A stretch of 64,000 nucleotides of DNA. Source: Acidobacteriota bacterium. Its GTDB lineage: Bacteria > Acidobacteriota > Terriglobia > Terriglobales > Acidobacteriaceae. This document shows, piece after piece, positions 8,172 to 17,673 of this stretch. Under the pieces are notes generated by a model that saw only the letters and a list, made by a program, of their open reading frames with translations, did not search any database and was not told where the DNA came from. How positions within the stretch are numbered: the first letter of the stretch is position 1; each line of letters begins with the position of its first letter. Made by a program: the position numbers and the translations under genes. The stretch spans positions 1 to 64,000 of the forward strand of contig JAKATU010000042.1 in the NCBI GenBank assembly GCA_021818585.1. Direction: 5' to 3'.

Positions 8172-9803
8172 ATGAAAAACATTGATTCGGTACGTCGCGA
8201 TTTGCTTCGAATGGGCGGCTTTGGTCTGGCGGCTGCCTCTGTTCCCACCCTTGGCATGGCCGCAGAGCGAGGCGGTATGACGCCCTCAGGGCAATTTTTA
8301 TTTGATGTTCGCAAGTATGGCGCGACGGGCGACGGCAAGACGCTCGACACTCCTGCGATCAACAGGGCGATTGAGGCCGCCGCGGGCGCGGGCGGCGGGA
8401 TGGTGATTTTCCCTGCCGGCATATATATGTGCTTTTCGATCCGGCTGAAGAGCCGCGTGCACTTGTATCTGGGCGAGGGCGCTGTGATTGTGGGCGCGGA
8501 TTCGCCGAAGCCGGGTGAGGAGACGGGTTACCGTGGCGGGATGTATGACCTTGCGGAGCCGGACCCGGCGGCGGGCAAGTATGAGGATTACGGGCACCGG
8601 CACTGGCACAATTCGCTGCTGTGGGCGGTGGACGAGCACGATATCAGCATTACCGGGCCGGGGATGATCTACGGCAAGGGATTATCGAATGGGACGCTGG
8701 GCAGCCGTGGCGGGTATCCGGTGTTTAACCAGCACCAGAAGGGCGTTGCGGACAAGGCCATTGCTCTGAAGAACTGCCACAATGTGATCTTCAGGGATTT
8801 TTCGATTCTGAAGGGCGGTCACTTCGGGATGCTGCTGACAGGCGTGGATAATCTGACGATTGATAACGTCACGATCGACACGGACCGGGACGGCATGGAC
8901 GTGGATTGCTGCCAGAATGTTCGGTTGACGAATTTGACGGTGAATTCCCCGTGGGACGACGGGATTTGTTTGAAGTCGAGCTACGGACTGGGTTATGTGA
9001 AGGAAACGAAGAATGTGACGATCAGCAGTTGCTTTGTGACGGGCGACTTTATGCTGGGGTCCATTATTGACGGCACCTGGAAGCGGCAACCGCTGGGTGC
9101 GCATGTCTTCCATGCCGGGCGGATCAAGTGCGGGACGGAGTCGAACGGCGGATTTATCAACATTACGATTACAAATTGCATTTTTGACGGCTGCATGGGC
9201 TATGCGCTGGAGAGCGAAGACGGCGCGCTGCTGGAAGACATTACGATTTCGAACTCGACGATGCGGAACCTTTACTGCGGGCCGATTTTTATGCGGCTGG
9301 GCGCGCGGCTGCGCGGGCCGAAGGCGACGACGCATGTGGGTACGATGCGGCGGGTGCTGATCAGTAACCTTGACTGTTACGCAGCGCGCTCGAAGTGGGC
9401 TTCGACGCTGAGCGGGATTCCGGGCCACAACATTGAGGATGTGAAGTTCTCGAATGTGTATATCGATATGCGCGGCGGCGAGGAGCAGATGATTCCGGAG
9501 CCCGCGGAGAAGATTGCGGGTTATCCGGAGCCGACGATGTTCGGGACTTCGCCAGCGTATGGATTTTTCATCCGGCACCTGAAGAACCTGGAGATGAGCC
9601 ACGTGGAACTGGCGCTGAACAAGCCGGATGTGCGGCCCGGGTTCTACATGGACCATGTGCAGCGGGCGGACTTTTTTGCGATTACGGCGCCGAAGAGCAA
9701 GACGGGCGTGTTCTCACTGCATAATGTGAAGGACTTCCGGATTGGCTGGAGCCGGGCGGCGGAGGACAAGAACCTGATGGATGCCGACAACGTTACGCTA
9801 TAG
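8172..9803 (+). CDS. Tat-exported glycoside hydrolase family 28 protein
   Basis: 543 residues. The N-terminus (VRRDLLRMGGFGLAAASVPTLGMA) is a twin-arginine signal. The mature protein begins with the pectate-lyase-3/GH28 entry motif VRKYGATGDGKTLDT and forms a right-handed beta-helix. Candidate GH28 catalytic segments are TDRDGMDVD, SPWDDGICLKS (the paired aspartates) and GRIKCGTES (the RIK substrate-binding motif). GH28 enzymes hydrolyse polygalacturonan, rhamnogalacturonan or xylogalacturonan; which one is not clear, because the NTD and GHG motifs are not canonical. It lies upstream of another Tat-exported glycosidase and probably belongs to plant-polymer use. A strong terminator follows. 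Confidence 0.88.
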   Translation: MKNIDSVRRDLLRMGGFGLAAASVPTLGMAAERGGMTPSGQFLFDVRKYGATGDGKTLDTPAINRAIEAAAGAGGGMVIFPAGIYMCFSIRLKSRVHLYLGEGAVIVGADSPKPGEETGYRGGMYDLAEPDPAAGKYEDYGHRHWHNSLLWAVDEHDISITGPGMIYGKGLSNGTLGSRGGYPVFNQHQKGVADKAIALKNCHNVIFRDFSILKGGHFGMLLTGVDNLTIDNVTIDTDRDGMDVDCCQNVRLTNLTVNSPWDDGICLKSSYGLGYVKETKNVTISSCFVTGDFMLGSIIDGTWKRQPLGAHVFHAGRIKCGTESNGGFINITITNCIFDGCMGYALESEDGALLEDITISNSTMRNLYCGPIFMRLGARLRGPKATTHVGTMRRVLISNLDCYAARSKWASTLSGIPGHNIEDVKFSNVYIDMRGGEEQMIPEPAEKIAGYPEPTMFGTSPAYGFFIRHLKNLEMSHVELALNKPDVRPGFYMDHVQRADFFAITAPKSKTGVFSLHNVKDFRIGWSRAAEDKNLMDADNVTL

Positions 9804-9820
9804 GGCTTGGAATAGACAGG

Positions 9821-9852
9821 AAAAGTGCCGGTGAAGAATCCCGGCACTTTTT
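9821..9852 (+). terminator. Intrinsic terminator after the GH28 gene
   Basis: AAAAGTGCCGG pairs with CCGGCACTTTTT around a 9-nt loop, and the 3' arm continues into TTTTTATTT. It sits 17 bp after the stop codon, so the next glycosidase gene is transcribed separately. Confidence 0.85.
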
Positions 9853-10033
9853 ATTTGTCAGGAGAATTTGTGTGTCGAGGTCTCCATTCACCTTAGCAAA
9901 GATGCCTCATGGAGTGGGTGAAGGTCGAATGATGAATGTGGAATACGGGTTGTGCAGGCACTGTTGCCAGTGGTGAGGTGGAGGGTATTTACTTGCTGGA
10001 CGTTGGGAAGAATGCGTTGCAGGAGGGGCTGCT

Positions 10034-12208
10034 GTGATTTCACGTCGTGAATTTTTATCGGCGTCGTCGATTGCGGGTGCGTCGCTTGGGCTGGATTTGG
10101 CGGGTTCGCGGAATGCGAAGGCCGCATGGTTGATGCAGAGCGCTTCGAGCGTGAGCGCAAAGCAGGACGCGGAGACGATTGTGCTGCACAACTCGCGGAT
10201 CGGGGTGATGTTCGACCGCAAGACCGGGATGATGGATATCCGGTGGCAGGATGGGCATGCGCTGACGGGCATTGTGAGTGGTGCGGAACTAGCGGATGGG
10301 CGGCGGATTCTCACGTCAGATTATGCGGAGCATAGGCTGGAGGCGGGCAAGGACGCGGATGCGGCGAGCGGCACGCGAAAGTTTACGGTGGTGAGCCGGA
10401 AGGAGGGTATGCCGGAGATTCGGCGGCATGTGTGGTTGCACGAAGGGAAGCCTTGGCTATGGATGCAGGTGGAACTGGACGAAGCGGCGAGTGCGATTGG
10501 CACGCGGCATTGTGACGTGCTGCTGGCGGAGGGCGCGGACGCAGTGCGGATGGGTGAGGATGCGAAGCTGCGGATGCTGAAGGTTCCGTTTGATAACGAT
10601 ATGTGGGTGCGTTACGCGAGCATTCCGGTGACGGAGATGGTGACGGGGCAGACGTATTCGAGTTCGGCGGTGACGGCGTTTTACGACGATGCGACGCGCG
10701 AGGCGATTGTGGCGGGCGCGATTACGCATGATGTGTGGAAGACGGCGCTTGACGTGAAGGGCGAGGACGGCGCGTTGCTGAGGCTGGATGTGTATGGAGG
10801 GATTTCTTCGCCGCTGGGAGTACGGACGGATACGCACGATACGGTTCCGCATGGGCTGGTGCGGGGGAAGCAGGTGATGTCTCCACGTGTGTTTGTGGGC
10901 TCGTTTGCGGACTGGCGTGAGGGGATGGAGGCTTACGGGCGGGCGAATGCGGAGATGCAGCCGCCGCTGAAGTGGGCGGCCGGCGCGCCGATGGGGTGGA
11001 ACAGTTGGGCGGCGTATGCGAATGAGATCAACTATTCGCGGTACCTGGGCGCGGCGGGGTTTATGCGCGATGAGCTGGTGCCGGAGGGATTTGGGCGGGA
11101 CCATGTGGCGTACATCAACTACGACGCGTTCTGGTCGCTGCTGGATGGGGTGCAACTGGCGGACACGGTGGGCATCATCAAGAGATTGCCGGAGCAGGAT
11201 GGGATGCGGTTCAAGCCCGGAATTTACTGGGCTCCGTTTGCGTATTTTTCTGATGACCTGGCGGCGTATGTGGAGGGAACCGATATGAAGTATCGGTATC
11301 ACGACATTCTGCTGAAGGCTCCCGATGGGTCGCTGATGCCAAAGGTGGATGGCGGCCGGCCGCTGGACCCGACGCATCCGGGAGCGAAGGCGCGGATCAG
11401 CGAGTATATGCGCGAGTTCAGGCGGATGGGATTTGAGTATTTGAAGATTGATTTTCTTTCGCATGGGGCATTGGAGGGTGCGCATTATGATCCGGCGGTG
11501 CGGACGGGGATAGAGGCTTACAACTCGGGGATGCGGCAGATTGTGGAGGAGAATGACGGGCAGATGTTTTTGAGCCTGTCGATTGCGCCGGTGTTTCCTG
11601 CAGGCTATGGGCACTCGCGGCGGATTTCGTGCGACACGAAGGGGCATATCAGCGGGCAGGACCAGTCGACGGAGTACATGCTGAATTCGCTGACTTATGG
11701 ATGGTGGACGTCGGGAAATTTGTATATTGCCGATCCGGACCATGTGGTGCTGGGCGTGAAGGCCGACCATGGCGCGCGGAATATTACGGAGGGGCGGAGC
11801 CGGTTGATGTCCGCGATTATCAGCGGCGGGATGATCCTGGACAGCAGCCGACTGGCGGATGATGCGCAGGGACAGGATTTTGCGCGGGCGGTGTATGGAA
11901 ACCGCAAGCTGCTGGCTGTAGCTTCGGAGCAGGTGGCATTTCGTCCGGTGGAGGGAGATACGGGCGACAAGGCAGCGACGGCGTTTGTGCGGAAGTCGGC
12001 GCGGGGGTATTACCTGGCGGTGTTCAACTACGAGTTTGAGATGCCGCGGACGGTGAGCCTTCCTCTCAAGCGGATTGCGCGGCGGCTGGCCGCGGGCAAG
12101 GTGAGGGTGCGCGACGTGGCGACCGGCGAAGAGATGACCTCGGCGAACGGGACAGTGACGGTGGAGTTGGCTGGAGCAGAGTCAAAACTGCTGGAGCTTA
12201 TTGTGTGA
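10034..12208 (+). CDS. Tat-exported clan GH-D (alpha-galactosidase-like) glycosidase
   Basis: 724 residues. The start is GTG at 10034, supported by AGGAGG at 10021-10026. A Tat signal (SRREFLSASSIAGASLGL) opens the protein. An N-terminal beta domain (about 45-310) is followed by a TIM barrel starting APMGWNSWAAYA, the signature of GH27/GH36 enzymes. FEYLKIDFL carries the probable nucleophile aspartate and RRISCDTKG a likely acid/base aspartate. A C-terminal beta domain ends the protein. The overall layout is GH36/GH97-like. The sugar specificity is not determined. Together with the upstream GH28 it suggests degradation of galactose-containing plant polysaccharide. Confidence 0.85.
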   Translation: MISRREFLSASSIAGASLGLDLAGSRNAKAAWLMQSASSVSAKQDAETIVLHNSRIGVMFDRKTGMMDIRWQDGHALTGIVSGAELADGRRILTSDYAEHRLEAGKDADAASGTRKFTVVSRKEGMPEIRRHVWLHEGKPWLWMQVELDEAASAIGTRHCDVLLAEGADAVRMGEDAKLRMLKVPFDNDMWVRYASIPVTEMVTGQTYSSSAVTAFYDDATREAIVAGAITHDVWKTALDVKGEDGALLRLDVYGGISSPLGVRTDTHDTVPHGLVRGKQVMSPRVFVGSFADWREGMEAYGRANAEMQPPLKWAAGAPMGWNSWAAYANEINYSRYLGAAGFMRDELVPEGFGRDHVAYINYDAFWSLLDGVQLADTVGIIKRLPEQDGMRFKPGIYWAPFAYFSDDLAAYVEGTDMKYRYHDILLKAPDGSLMPKVDGGRPLDPTHPGAKARISEYMREFRRMGFEYLKIDFLSHGALEGAHYDPAVRTGIEAYNSGMRQIVEENDGQMFLSLSIAPVFPAGYGHSRRISCDTKGHISGQDQSTEYMLNSLTYGWWTSGNLYIADPDHVVLGVKADHGARNITEGRSRLMSAIISGGMILDSSRLADDAQGQDFARAVYGNRKLLAVASEQVAFRPVEGDTGDKAATAFVRKSARGYYLAVFNYEFEMPRTVSLPLKRIARRLAAGKVRVRDVATGEEMTSANGTVTVELAGAESKLLELIV

Positions 12209-12756
12209 GCGCTGCGATTGCGCGCGACGAATTGCGAGGTGGGCGAGATGCCGATTGCACGACGCTGGCGAACATGAGGGGCCGATTTCGACGGAGTGGA
12301 CTTTGCCTTCGAGTTATCGCTGGCATGCGAGTACAGGCCGGGGAACTGCTCGGAGGAAATGTGCGGCAGGAATACGCGCTCTCCATGTGGGTGAGTATGT
12401 TCGGGTGAGGCAGCGATGTAGCGGGCTACAGGCGGAATCTTATGGATGTTACAAGGGGGGTGGTGCTTTGGGAAGAGTCGGATGGCCAGGAGCAGGCAAC
12501 AGGTCATGGAGCATACAGGGTTATGCATGACTCCAGAGGTTTTGTGCTGAGCAAAGCTGGTGGAGTTTACGTCTGGGGATGCGAGAGTACCATTCTGTGT
12601 ACCGTCGAAGGCGCTGCCTGTTTCTCTGACGAGGTGAGGGAAGCGCCATTTTGTTGTTCGTCTGGAGGCAGCCTTCAGTGAGCGGTGATCGCGGGGTGGG
12701 TGTTCCTCGTGGAAGACAGCTACCTGCCGGACAGTCGCGTTACTCTGGATGTATCC
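12209..12756. other. Gap without a supported gene
   Basis: About 550 bp between the glycosidase and purU. Several short frames are open (for example 12205-12408, overlapping the previous stop by 4 bp, and 12442-12681) but none has recognisable protein features, and their composition does not favour one frame. No clear terminator or regulatory motif was seen. It may hold the purU promoter and leader. Confidence 0.4.
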
Positions 12757-13620
12757 ATGAGAGATACAGCGGTACTACTGATCGATTGTCCGGACCAGAG
12801 GGGGCTGGTGGCTCGGGTTTCCGGATTGCTCTATGAGCACGGAGCGAACATTCTGCATGCGGACCAGCATGTGGACCACGAGCAGCGACTTTTCTTTATG
12901 CGTGTGGAGTGGGCGGTGGACTCGGAGGCCGGGACGGGGTTTGATCTGGAGAGATTCAATGCTGCGTTTGCGCCGCTTGCCGCGGAACTGAGCATGCGGT
13001 GGACGCTAACCTCCAGCGCGCGGCGTCCGCGGATGGCGCTGTTTTGCTCGCACTATCTGCACTGCGCGGCGGATTTGCTTTATCGCTGGCAAGCGGGAGA
13101 ACTCGCGTGCGAGATTCCGCTGATTGTGTCAAACCATAACGAGGTGGAAAAACTGGCGGTTTTTTATGGCGTTCCTTTTGCGTATACGCCGGTTACGGCG
13201 ACCACGCGCGCCGAGGTGGAGCGGCAGCAATTGGAATTGCTGCGGCAGAACAAGATTGACCTGGTGGTGCTGGCGCGCTATATGCAGATTCTTTCAGGGG
13301 ATTTTGTGTCGCAGTATCCCAACGGAATTATTAATGTGCACCACTCGTTTCTGCCCGCGTTTACCGGCGCACGGCCTTACCATGCGGCGCATGCGCGGGG
13401 CGTGAAACTGATTGGCGCCACGAGCCATTATGTGACCAAGGTGCTGGACGACGGGCCTATCATCGAGCAGGATGTGGCGCGGATTTCGCATCGCGACCAG
13501 GTGGAAGACCTGGTGGCACGAGGGCGGGATCTGGAGCGGATTGTGCTTTCGCGCGCGGTGCGATGGCACATGGACCGGCGGATTCTTTGCTACGGCAATA
13601 AGACGGTTGTGTTTGATTAG
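12757..13620 (+). CDS. purU: Formyltetrahydrofolate deformylase
   Basis: PurU hydrolyses 10-formyl-THF to formate and THF and so balances one-carbon pools and supplies formate to purine synthesis. From the ATG at 12757 the protein is 287 residues, the normal size. An N-terminal ACT domain (LLIDCPDQRGLVARVSGLL) is followed by a formyltransferase fold. The catalytic Asn-His-Asp set is visible as IINVHHSFLPAF and VLDDGPIIEQD. The frame is open back to a GTG at 12685, but the extra 24 residues are not part of the family. No purine gene lies next to it. Confidence 0.95.
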   Translation: MRDTAVLLIDCPDQRGLVARVSGLLYEHGANILHADQHVDHEQRLFFMRVEWAVDSEAGTGFDLERFNAAFAPLAAELSMRWTLTSSARRPRMALFCSHYLHCAADLLYRWQAGELACEIPLIVSNHNEVEKLAVFYGVPFAYTPVTATTRAEVERQQLELLRQNKIDLVVLARYMQILSGDFVSQYPNGIINVHHSFLPAFTGARPYHAAHARGVKLIGATSHYVTKVLDDGPIIEQDVARISHRDQVEDLVARGRDLERIVLSRAVRWHMDRRILCYGNKTVVFD

Positions 13621-13632
13621 CCGGGTGAATGA

Positions 13633-13845
13633 CTACATTCCGGGGATGCGTGAGAGCGCGATCAGAAGTACTCCGAAGACGATAGCTTGAGCGAGTTCCG
13701 TCTTGCCCAGGTGATGAATGCGCAACGGTGTTGGCGCGGTGCGGAAGGACCAGACGGATCCCCGGACAGGAATGGATGCGAAGGCAATCAGCGCCAAAGC
13801 CGGTAACAACCCAGTGATGGAACCCGCAAGTATTGCCGCCACCAT
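13633..13845 (-). CDS. Small membrane protein, possibly a truncated gene
   Basis: 70 residues with two hydrophobic stretches (ILAGSITGLLPALALIAFA and IVFGVLLIAL) separated by a basic loop with RIHHLGKTELAQ. The end resembles the C-terminus of multi-pass membrane proteins such as the YwiC-like family, which suggests a fragment. The upstream sequence on this strand shows no matching N-terminal part. The ribosome site is weak. It converges on purU with a gap of only 12 bp. Confidence 0.4.
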   Translation of the reverse strand: MVAAILAGSITGLLPALALIAFASIPVRGSVWSFRTAPTPLRIHHLGKTELAQAIVFGVLLIALSRIPGM

Positions 13846-13964
13846 GATTGCTTCACTTAGTATGAAGATTTGTTACCGCTGAAGTGAGGAGTGGGTCCGC
13901 GCAGCGCGTGTTTCACTGATTCGGAACTGGACATAGAGAATCTGGTTTGTGGCAAACAGGTCGT

Positions 13965-14291
13965 TCAACAACAGACGCCAATGGCCATGTTCTCTGATTT
14001 TCCCGCAGCGACTGTACAGCCGATGGCTGCTGCGAGCGTCATGCCAAACGCCGCAAGGATTTCTGAGGGCATGCGCCATGCTCGCTCGAACCGCCTTACC
14101 ACTGCCTGCAGCGCTAACAGAGCGAATGCTGCAAGAGCCGGCATCCAGATCAGCCTTATGCGCGATCTTTGCTTTTTTCGCTGTGTTTGCTTTTGATCCC
14201 GTTTTTGTTGCTGATCGCCGGGTCGCTGCGTTATCGCCGGTATCGTAAGGGAGAGACAGAGCCCAAGTGTGAGCGGAAGAGGAATTTTCAT
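13965..14291 (-). CDS. Hypothetical exported/membrane protein, 108 aa
   Basis: The ATG at 14291 is preceded by AAGGAGGG at good spacing, which decides the start; the frame is open 29 codons further upstream. The protein has a signal-like N-terminus (KIPLPLTLGLCLSLTIPAITQ), a very basic Gln/Lys/Arg segment (QQQKRDQKQTQRKKQRSR), then two hydrophobic helices (LIWMPALAAFALLALQAVV and ILAAFGMTLAAAIGCTVAAG). No family is recognised. It lies on the minus strand between a small membrane-protein gene and the tRNA-Arg gene. Confidence 0.5.
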   Translation of the reverse strand: MKIPLPLTLGLCLSLTIPAITQRPGDQQQKRDQKQTQRKKQRSRIRLIWMPALAAFALLALQAVVRRFERAWRMPSEILAAFGMTLAAAIGCTVAAGKSENMAIGVCC

Positions 14292-14511
14292 GGGGCCCTC
14301 CTTTTCTGGAGAATCCTGCCTGATGGTGACTCTTTTTGAATTGGTGGGTTCAGTTCGATTATCGACGTCCCACTTCACTGACCAGAGCCGGTTGTCCTGG
14401 CAGGCGTCTTCTGCTTTGTACTACTCATGCCGGAGGCAAAATGGACATGGAAGTCCGCAGACAATGATGGAAGTAAATTGAGAAAAGATTGATAGTCAGC
14501 GTGGGAGGGGA

Positions 14512-14588
14512 TGGTGCGCCCAGAAGGATTCGAACCTCCGGCCTATTGATTCGTAGTCAATCGCTCTATCCAACTGAGCTATGGGCGC
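14512..14588 (-). tRNA. tRNA-Arg (anticodon ACG)
   Basis: Read on the minus strand, the acceptor stem GCGCCCA pairs with TGGGCGC. The D arm is GCTC-AGTTGGATA-GAGC, the anticodon arm ATTGA-CTACGAA-TCAAT with anticodon ACG, and the T arm GGAGG-TTCGAAT-CCTTC. The discriminator is A and CCA is encoded. ACG is the wobble-adenosine anticodon, normally deaminated to inosine, that reads CGU/CGC/CGA. Confidence 0.97.
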
Positions 14589-14735
14589 GTTCCGTTTGTT
14601 ACTGACTTTACATAATTTAGCAAGACCTTGGCAGTGTGGCAACTGTGGAGGGTGTGAAAGTTGGCGGACAGGGAATGAGCCTTGAAGAATCAACGCCGGA
14701 TGCGCGGAGTTGCGGGCCGGCAGCAGGCCGGGCAA

Positions 14736-14766
14736 GAAAAACGGACACGCAGATTCTGCGTGCCCG
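14736..14766 (-). terminator. Intrinsic terminator after the M16 peptidase gene
   Basis: On the minus strand CGGGCACGCAGAA pairs with TTCTGCGTGTCCG (one mismatch) and is followed by TTTTTC. It begins 19 bp past the stop codon. Confidence 0.8.
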
Positions 14767-14784
14767 TAATGGTTGAGAGGCAGT

Positions 14785-17454
14785 TTATTTTGGCGCCGGA
14801 CCTCTTACGATCTGGACGAGGTTGGCGGGGTCAATGTATTTGGCGAAGGCCTGACGGACCTGATCGGCGGTCAGTGCTTCGTACTTGCGGGCGGCGAGGA
14901 CCGGCTCGTTGAGCGGGAGCCCGACGACGGCACGGCTGAGCAGACCGTTGGCTACGGCGTTTTCACTTGCTTCTCCGAGGGGAATCTGGCGCAGGAGGAG
15001 TGCCTTGGCCTGGTGGAGTTCCGCAGGGGAAACGTCCTGGGTGCGCATCTGGTTCAGGTCGCGCACGATGATCTGGCGAGCCCTGGAGACATTGCCGGGA
15101 TTGCAACCGTAGACGATGGAATAGCTGGCGCGTGTCCTGGATGCTCCAAGATTGACGCCGACGTAGTAGACCAGGCCGGTGGTCTGGCGGAGGTCATGAT
15201 AAAGGCGGGTTGCGTAGAAACCGCCACCGAGGACGTGCGTGCCGAGTTCGATGGGGTAGTAGGCGGGTGAGAAGCGATTGAGGTTGAGCTGCTCGGCGAG
15301 GATGGCTTCATCCTGCACGCGCTCCTTGTCAGGAACGTTGGCGGCGTAGGGCTTGTTGATCGGCACGGGGGGCAGGGTGGTGTTGGGCCTGGGACCGGTT
15401 GCCTTCCAGTTGCCGAACCACTTTTCGATGACGGATCTGGCTTCCTGAGGGGTGACGTCGCCGATGACGACGATGGTGGTGAGATCGGGGCGCACGGTGG
15501 CTGCGTGGTAGTTCTTCACGTCTGCCAGGGTGAGCTTCATGATGGACTTGGGGGTGGCGTGGCGGAGCGTGGGGTCTGTGGCCGGCAGAAGAGCCTTCAT
15601 GACGGCACGGGATGTGCGGTAGCCAGGGCTTTGCATGTTGCCGGCAACAAACTGCGCGGTCTGCATGCGGGTGACGGTGAAGGCGCGCTGGGGCATGGCT
15701 GGGTGCAGCTCATTGTCGGCGAGCAACTGCACGCCGCGTGAGAAGTATTGCTTGAGCACCTGAAGTGAGAAGCTGTAGCCTGCGCTCTCATTGGCGGCAA
15801 TGTCGTCGAGAGCCTTCTGGAAGGCGATGCGATCGAGGGTGGTGGTGCCGTAAGAGTAGAGCCCGTCAAGCAGGGACGAGACGCCTTCCTGATCCCTGGG
15901 TGTCTGGAGATCAGCATTGTGCTTGACCTGGCCGACGACGGTGACGGTGGGGCTGGTGAGGTCAGTGCGGACGATGAGCCGGATTCCGTTCGGCAGGACG
16001 GTGTTGGAGACAGCGAGGGATTTACTGGGAACCTGCAGTTTGGCAAGCTGTTTTTCCGCCCATTCGGGGAGCTTGACCGGCCTGGTTGGCGCAGCGGTGA
16101 CCTTCTCTTTGCCGCCGAAGCCCTTGCTGGCGACGGGACCGCCGGAGGGCTCGGACTTGAGAGTAGCGGTGATGGTTTGTACGTGGAGGAGATATTCTTT
16201 TGCGACTCGGCTGACGTCTGCGACAGTGACTTTGCGGATTGCGTCGATGTCTTCTTCTGGAGACGTGCGGCCCTCGGCCGCGAGCGCGTTGGACCAGACA
16301 TTGGCGAGGCCGGGGATGGAGTTGCGCTGGAACTCAGCCTGCGCGAGTTCACTCTTTCTGGCGGCCTCGACGAGGTCGGCAGGGACACCGTTTTTTGCGT
16401 AGGCGGCTATGATGCCGCGCATTTCCTCGATGGCGTTCCTGGGATCCTGGCCGGCGGGCAGGGCTACAAGACCGAAGCCTACGCTGGCTTTGCGATAGGT
16501 TTCCGCGAGGCCGAATTCCGCGGCGAGCGCCTTGCCGGCTGGAACCATGGCATAGAGGTTGCCACGCTCGCTGGAGAGCACGTCAGAGAGGATGTTTGCG
16601 GCGGCGAAGTCTGGTGAATCCGTGCCGGGCATGCGATAGGCGATGAAGCCGAGCTGGTAGGGCAGGTTGCTGCTGATGGTGAAGCTTTGCGACCTGAAGG
16701 GCTTGAGATCGACCTGTGGCCGCGCCGGCAATGGGTGACTTTTGATGCTGCCGTAAAGCTCTCGAATGGTGGCGAGAGTGCTTTGGGGATCGACGTCGCC
16801 GACCACAACAAGAATCATGTTGGAGGGTGAGTACCATTTGTTGTAGAAGGCCTTGAGCATGGCGCCGGTGGTTTTGTCGAAGGAAGATTTGGTGCCGAGG
16901 GGATCGTGTGCGTAGGGTGTTCCTGCAAACATGATCTGATTGAGCCGGTGGATGAATTTGTATTCCGGATTGGAGAGATCCTGGGCTACTTCCTGTTCGA
17001 TAGCGCCGCGCTCCTGGGCCCATTCCGCTTGTGAGTCGTCGATTCCGGCGAGGCAAGCAGCCTGAGCATGGAGCGCGACATTGACATCCGCGGCCGGCAC
17101 GGTGGCGAAGAACTGGGTGATGTTCTGCTGGGTATCGGCGTCGTTGTCTCCGCCGAGCAGTGCATAGATGGCGGCGGTTTGATCGGCGGTCATACCCTGG
17201 CAGCCACGGAAGGCCATGTGCTCCTGGGCGTGCGCCATTCCAGGGAAGCCTTTCGGGGTTTCATCTCCGCCGACCATGAAATTGGCTTCGACGGTTGCGA
17301 CCGGAGCCAGCGTATTGCGGATGATGACGACACGGGCGCCGTTGGGAAGCGTGGCGCGGGTTACCCCCTTTTCTGGAACAGGAGGCTTTGCATAAAGGTT
17401 GGCGCAGGAAGCGGCCAGCAGGGCCAGGATTGGCAAAAGACGTAGTTTATTCAA
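14785..17454 (-). CDS. M16-family zinc peptidase (pitrilysin/insulinase-like)
   Basis: About 890 residues with two M16 halves. The first has the inverted zinc motif HXXEH (AHAQEHMAF) and the downstream glutamate in ERGAIEQEVAQD. The second half is the usual inactive copy, with a GGGFYATRLYHDLRQTTGLVY segment. The likely start is the TTG at 17454: GGGAGAAAG precedes it and a signal peptide follows at once (NKLRLLPILALLAASCANLYA). The frame is open to 17538. The AASC stretch is lipobox-like but lacks L/V/I at -3, so it may or may not be a lipoprotein. Predicted to degrade peptides in the periplasm. Single gene with its own terminator. Confidence 0.92.
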   Translation of the reverse strand: MNKLRLLPILALLAASCANLYAKPPVPEKGVTRATLPNGARVVIIRNTLAPVATVEANFMVGGDETPKGFPGMAHAQEHMAFRGCQGMTADQTAAIYALLGGDNDADTQQNITQFFATVPAADVNVALHAQAACLAGIDDSQAEWAQERGAIEQEVAQDLSNPEYKFIHRLNQIMFAGTPYAHDPLGTKSSFDKTTGAMLKAFYNKWYSPSNMILVVVGDVDPQSTLATIRELYGSIKSHPLPARPQVDLKPFRSQSFTISSNLPYQLGFIAYRMPGTDSPDFAAANILSDVLSSERGNLYAMVPAGKALAAEFGLAETYRKASVGFGLVALPAGQDPRNAIEEMRGIIAAYAKNGVPADLVEAARKSELAQAEFQRNSIPGLANVWSNALAAEGRTSPEEDIDAIRKVTVADVSRVAKEYLLHVQTITATLKSEPSGGPVASKGFGGKEKVTAAPTRPVKLPEWAEKQLAKLQVPSKSLAVSNTVLPNGIRLIVRTDLTSPTVTVVGQVKHNADLQTPRDQEGVSSLLDGLYSYGTTTLDRIAFQKALDDIAANESAGYSFSLQVLKQYFSRGVQLLADNELHPAMPQRAFTVTRMQTAQFVAGNMQSPGYRTSRAVMKALLPATDPTLRHATPKSIMKLTLADVKNYHAATVRPDLTTIVVIGDVTPQEARSVIEKWFGNWKATGPRPNTTLPPVPINKPYAANVPDKERVQDEAILAEQLNLNRFSPAYYPIELGTHVLGGGFYATRLYHDLRQTTGLVYYVGVNLGASRTRASYSIVYGCNPGNVSRARQIIVRDLNQMRTQDVSPAELHQAKALLLRQIPLGEASENAVANGLLSRAVVGLPLNEPVLAARKYEALTADQVRQAFAKYIDPANLVQIVRGPAPK

Positions 17455-17598
17455 GGCTTTCTCCCGAAGATATCTGAGGCTTGGACGGTAGATGCCGCAA
17501 TTTGGCATCCGAATGTACCGCCTTGTTTGTTTGAGCATACGGAACCGGCTGACAGAACCAACCCATCCAGTGGTTGCTGAGGCGCATCTTTATGACGT

Positions 17599-17612
17599 GT
17601 GACTTCGATCAC
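17599..17612. promoter_or_regulatory. CRP-like palindrome upstream of the phosphate acyltransferase gene
   Basis: GTGACTTCGATCAC, preceded by T. It matches TGTGA-N6-TCACA with one inner and one outer change, and ends 61 bp before the ATG at 17674. It is one of six such sites between 17.6 and 34.9 kb. Confidence 0.55.
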
Positions 17613-17673
17613 CGAATGTAACTCAATCCTCACGCCAGAATATATCGAATCTACGCACCGGAAACGAGGAACC

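Noticed and set aside
12205..12681. Short open frames between the glycosidase and purU
   Set aside because: Several overlapping frames are equally open, with no conserved motif or good ribosome site, so none is called a gene.
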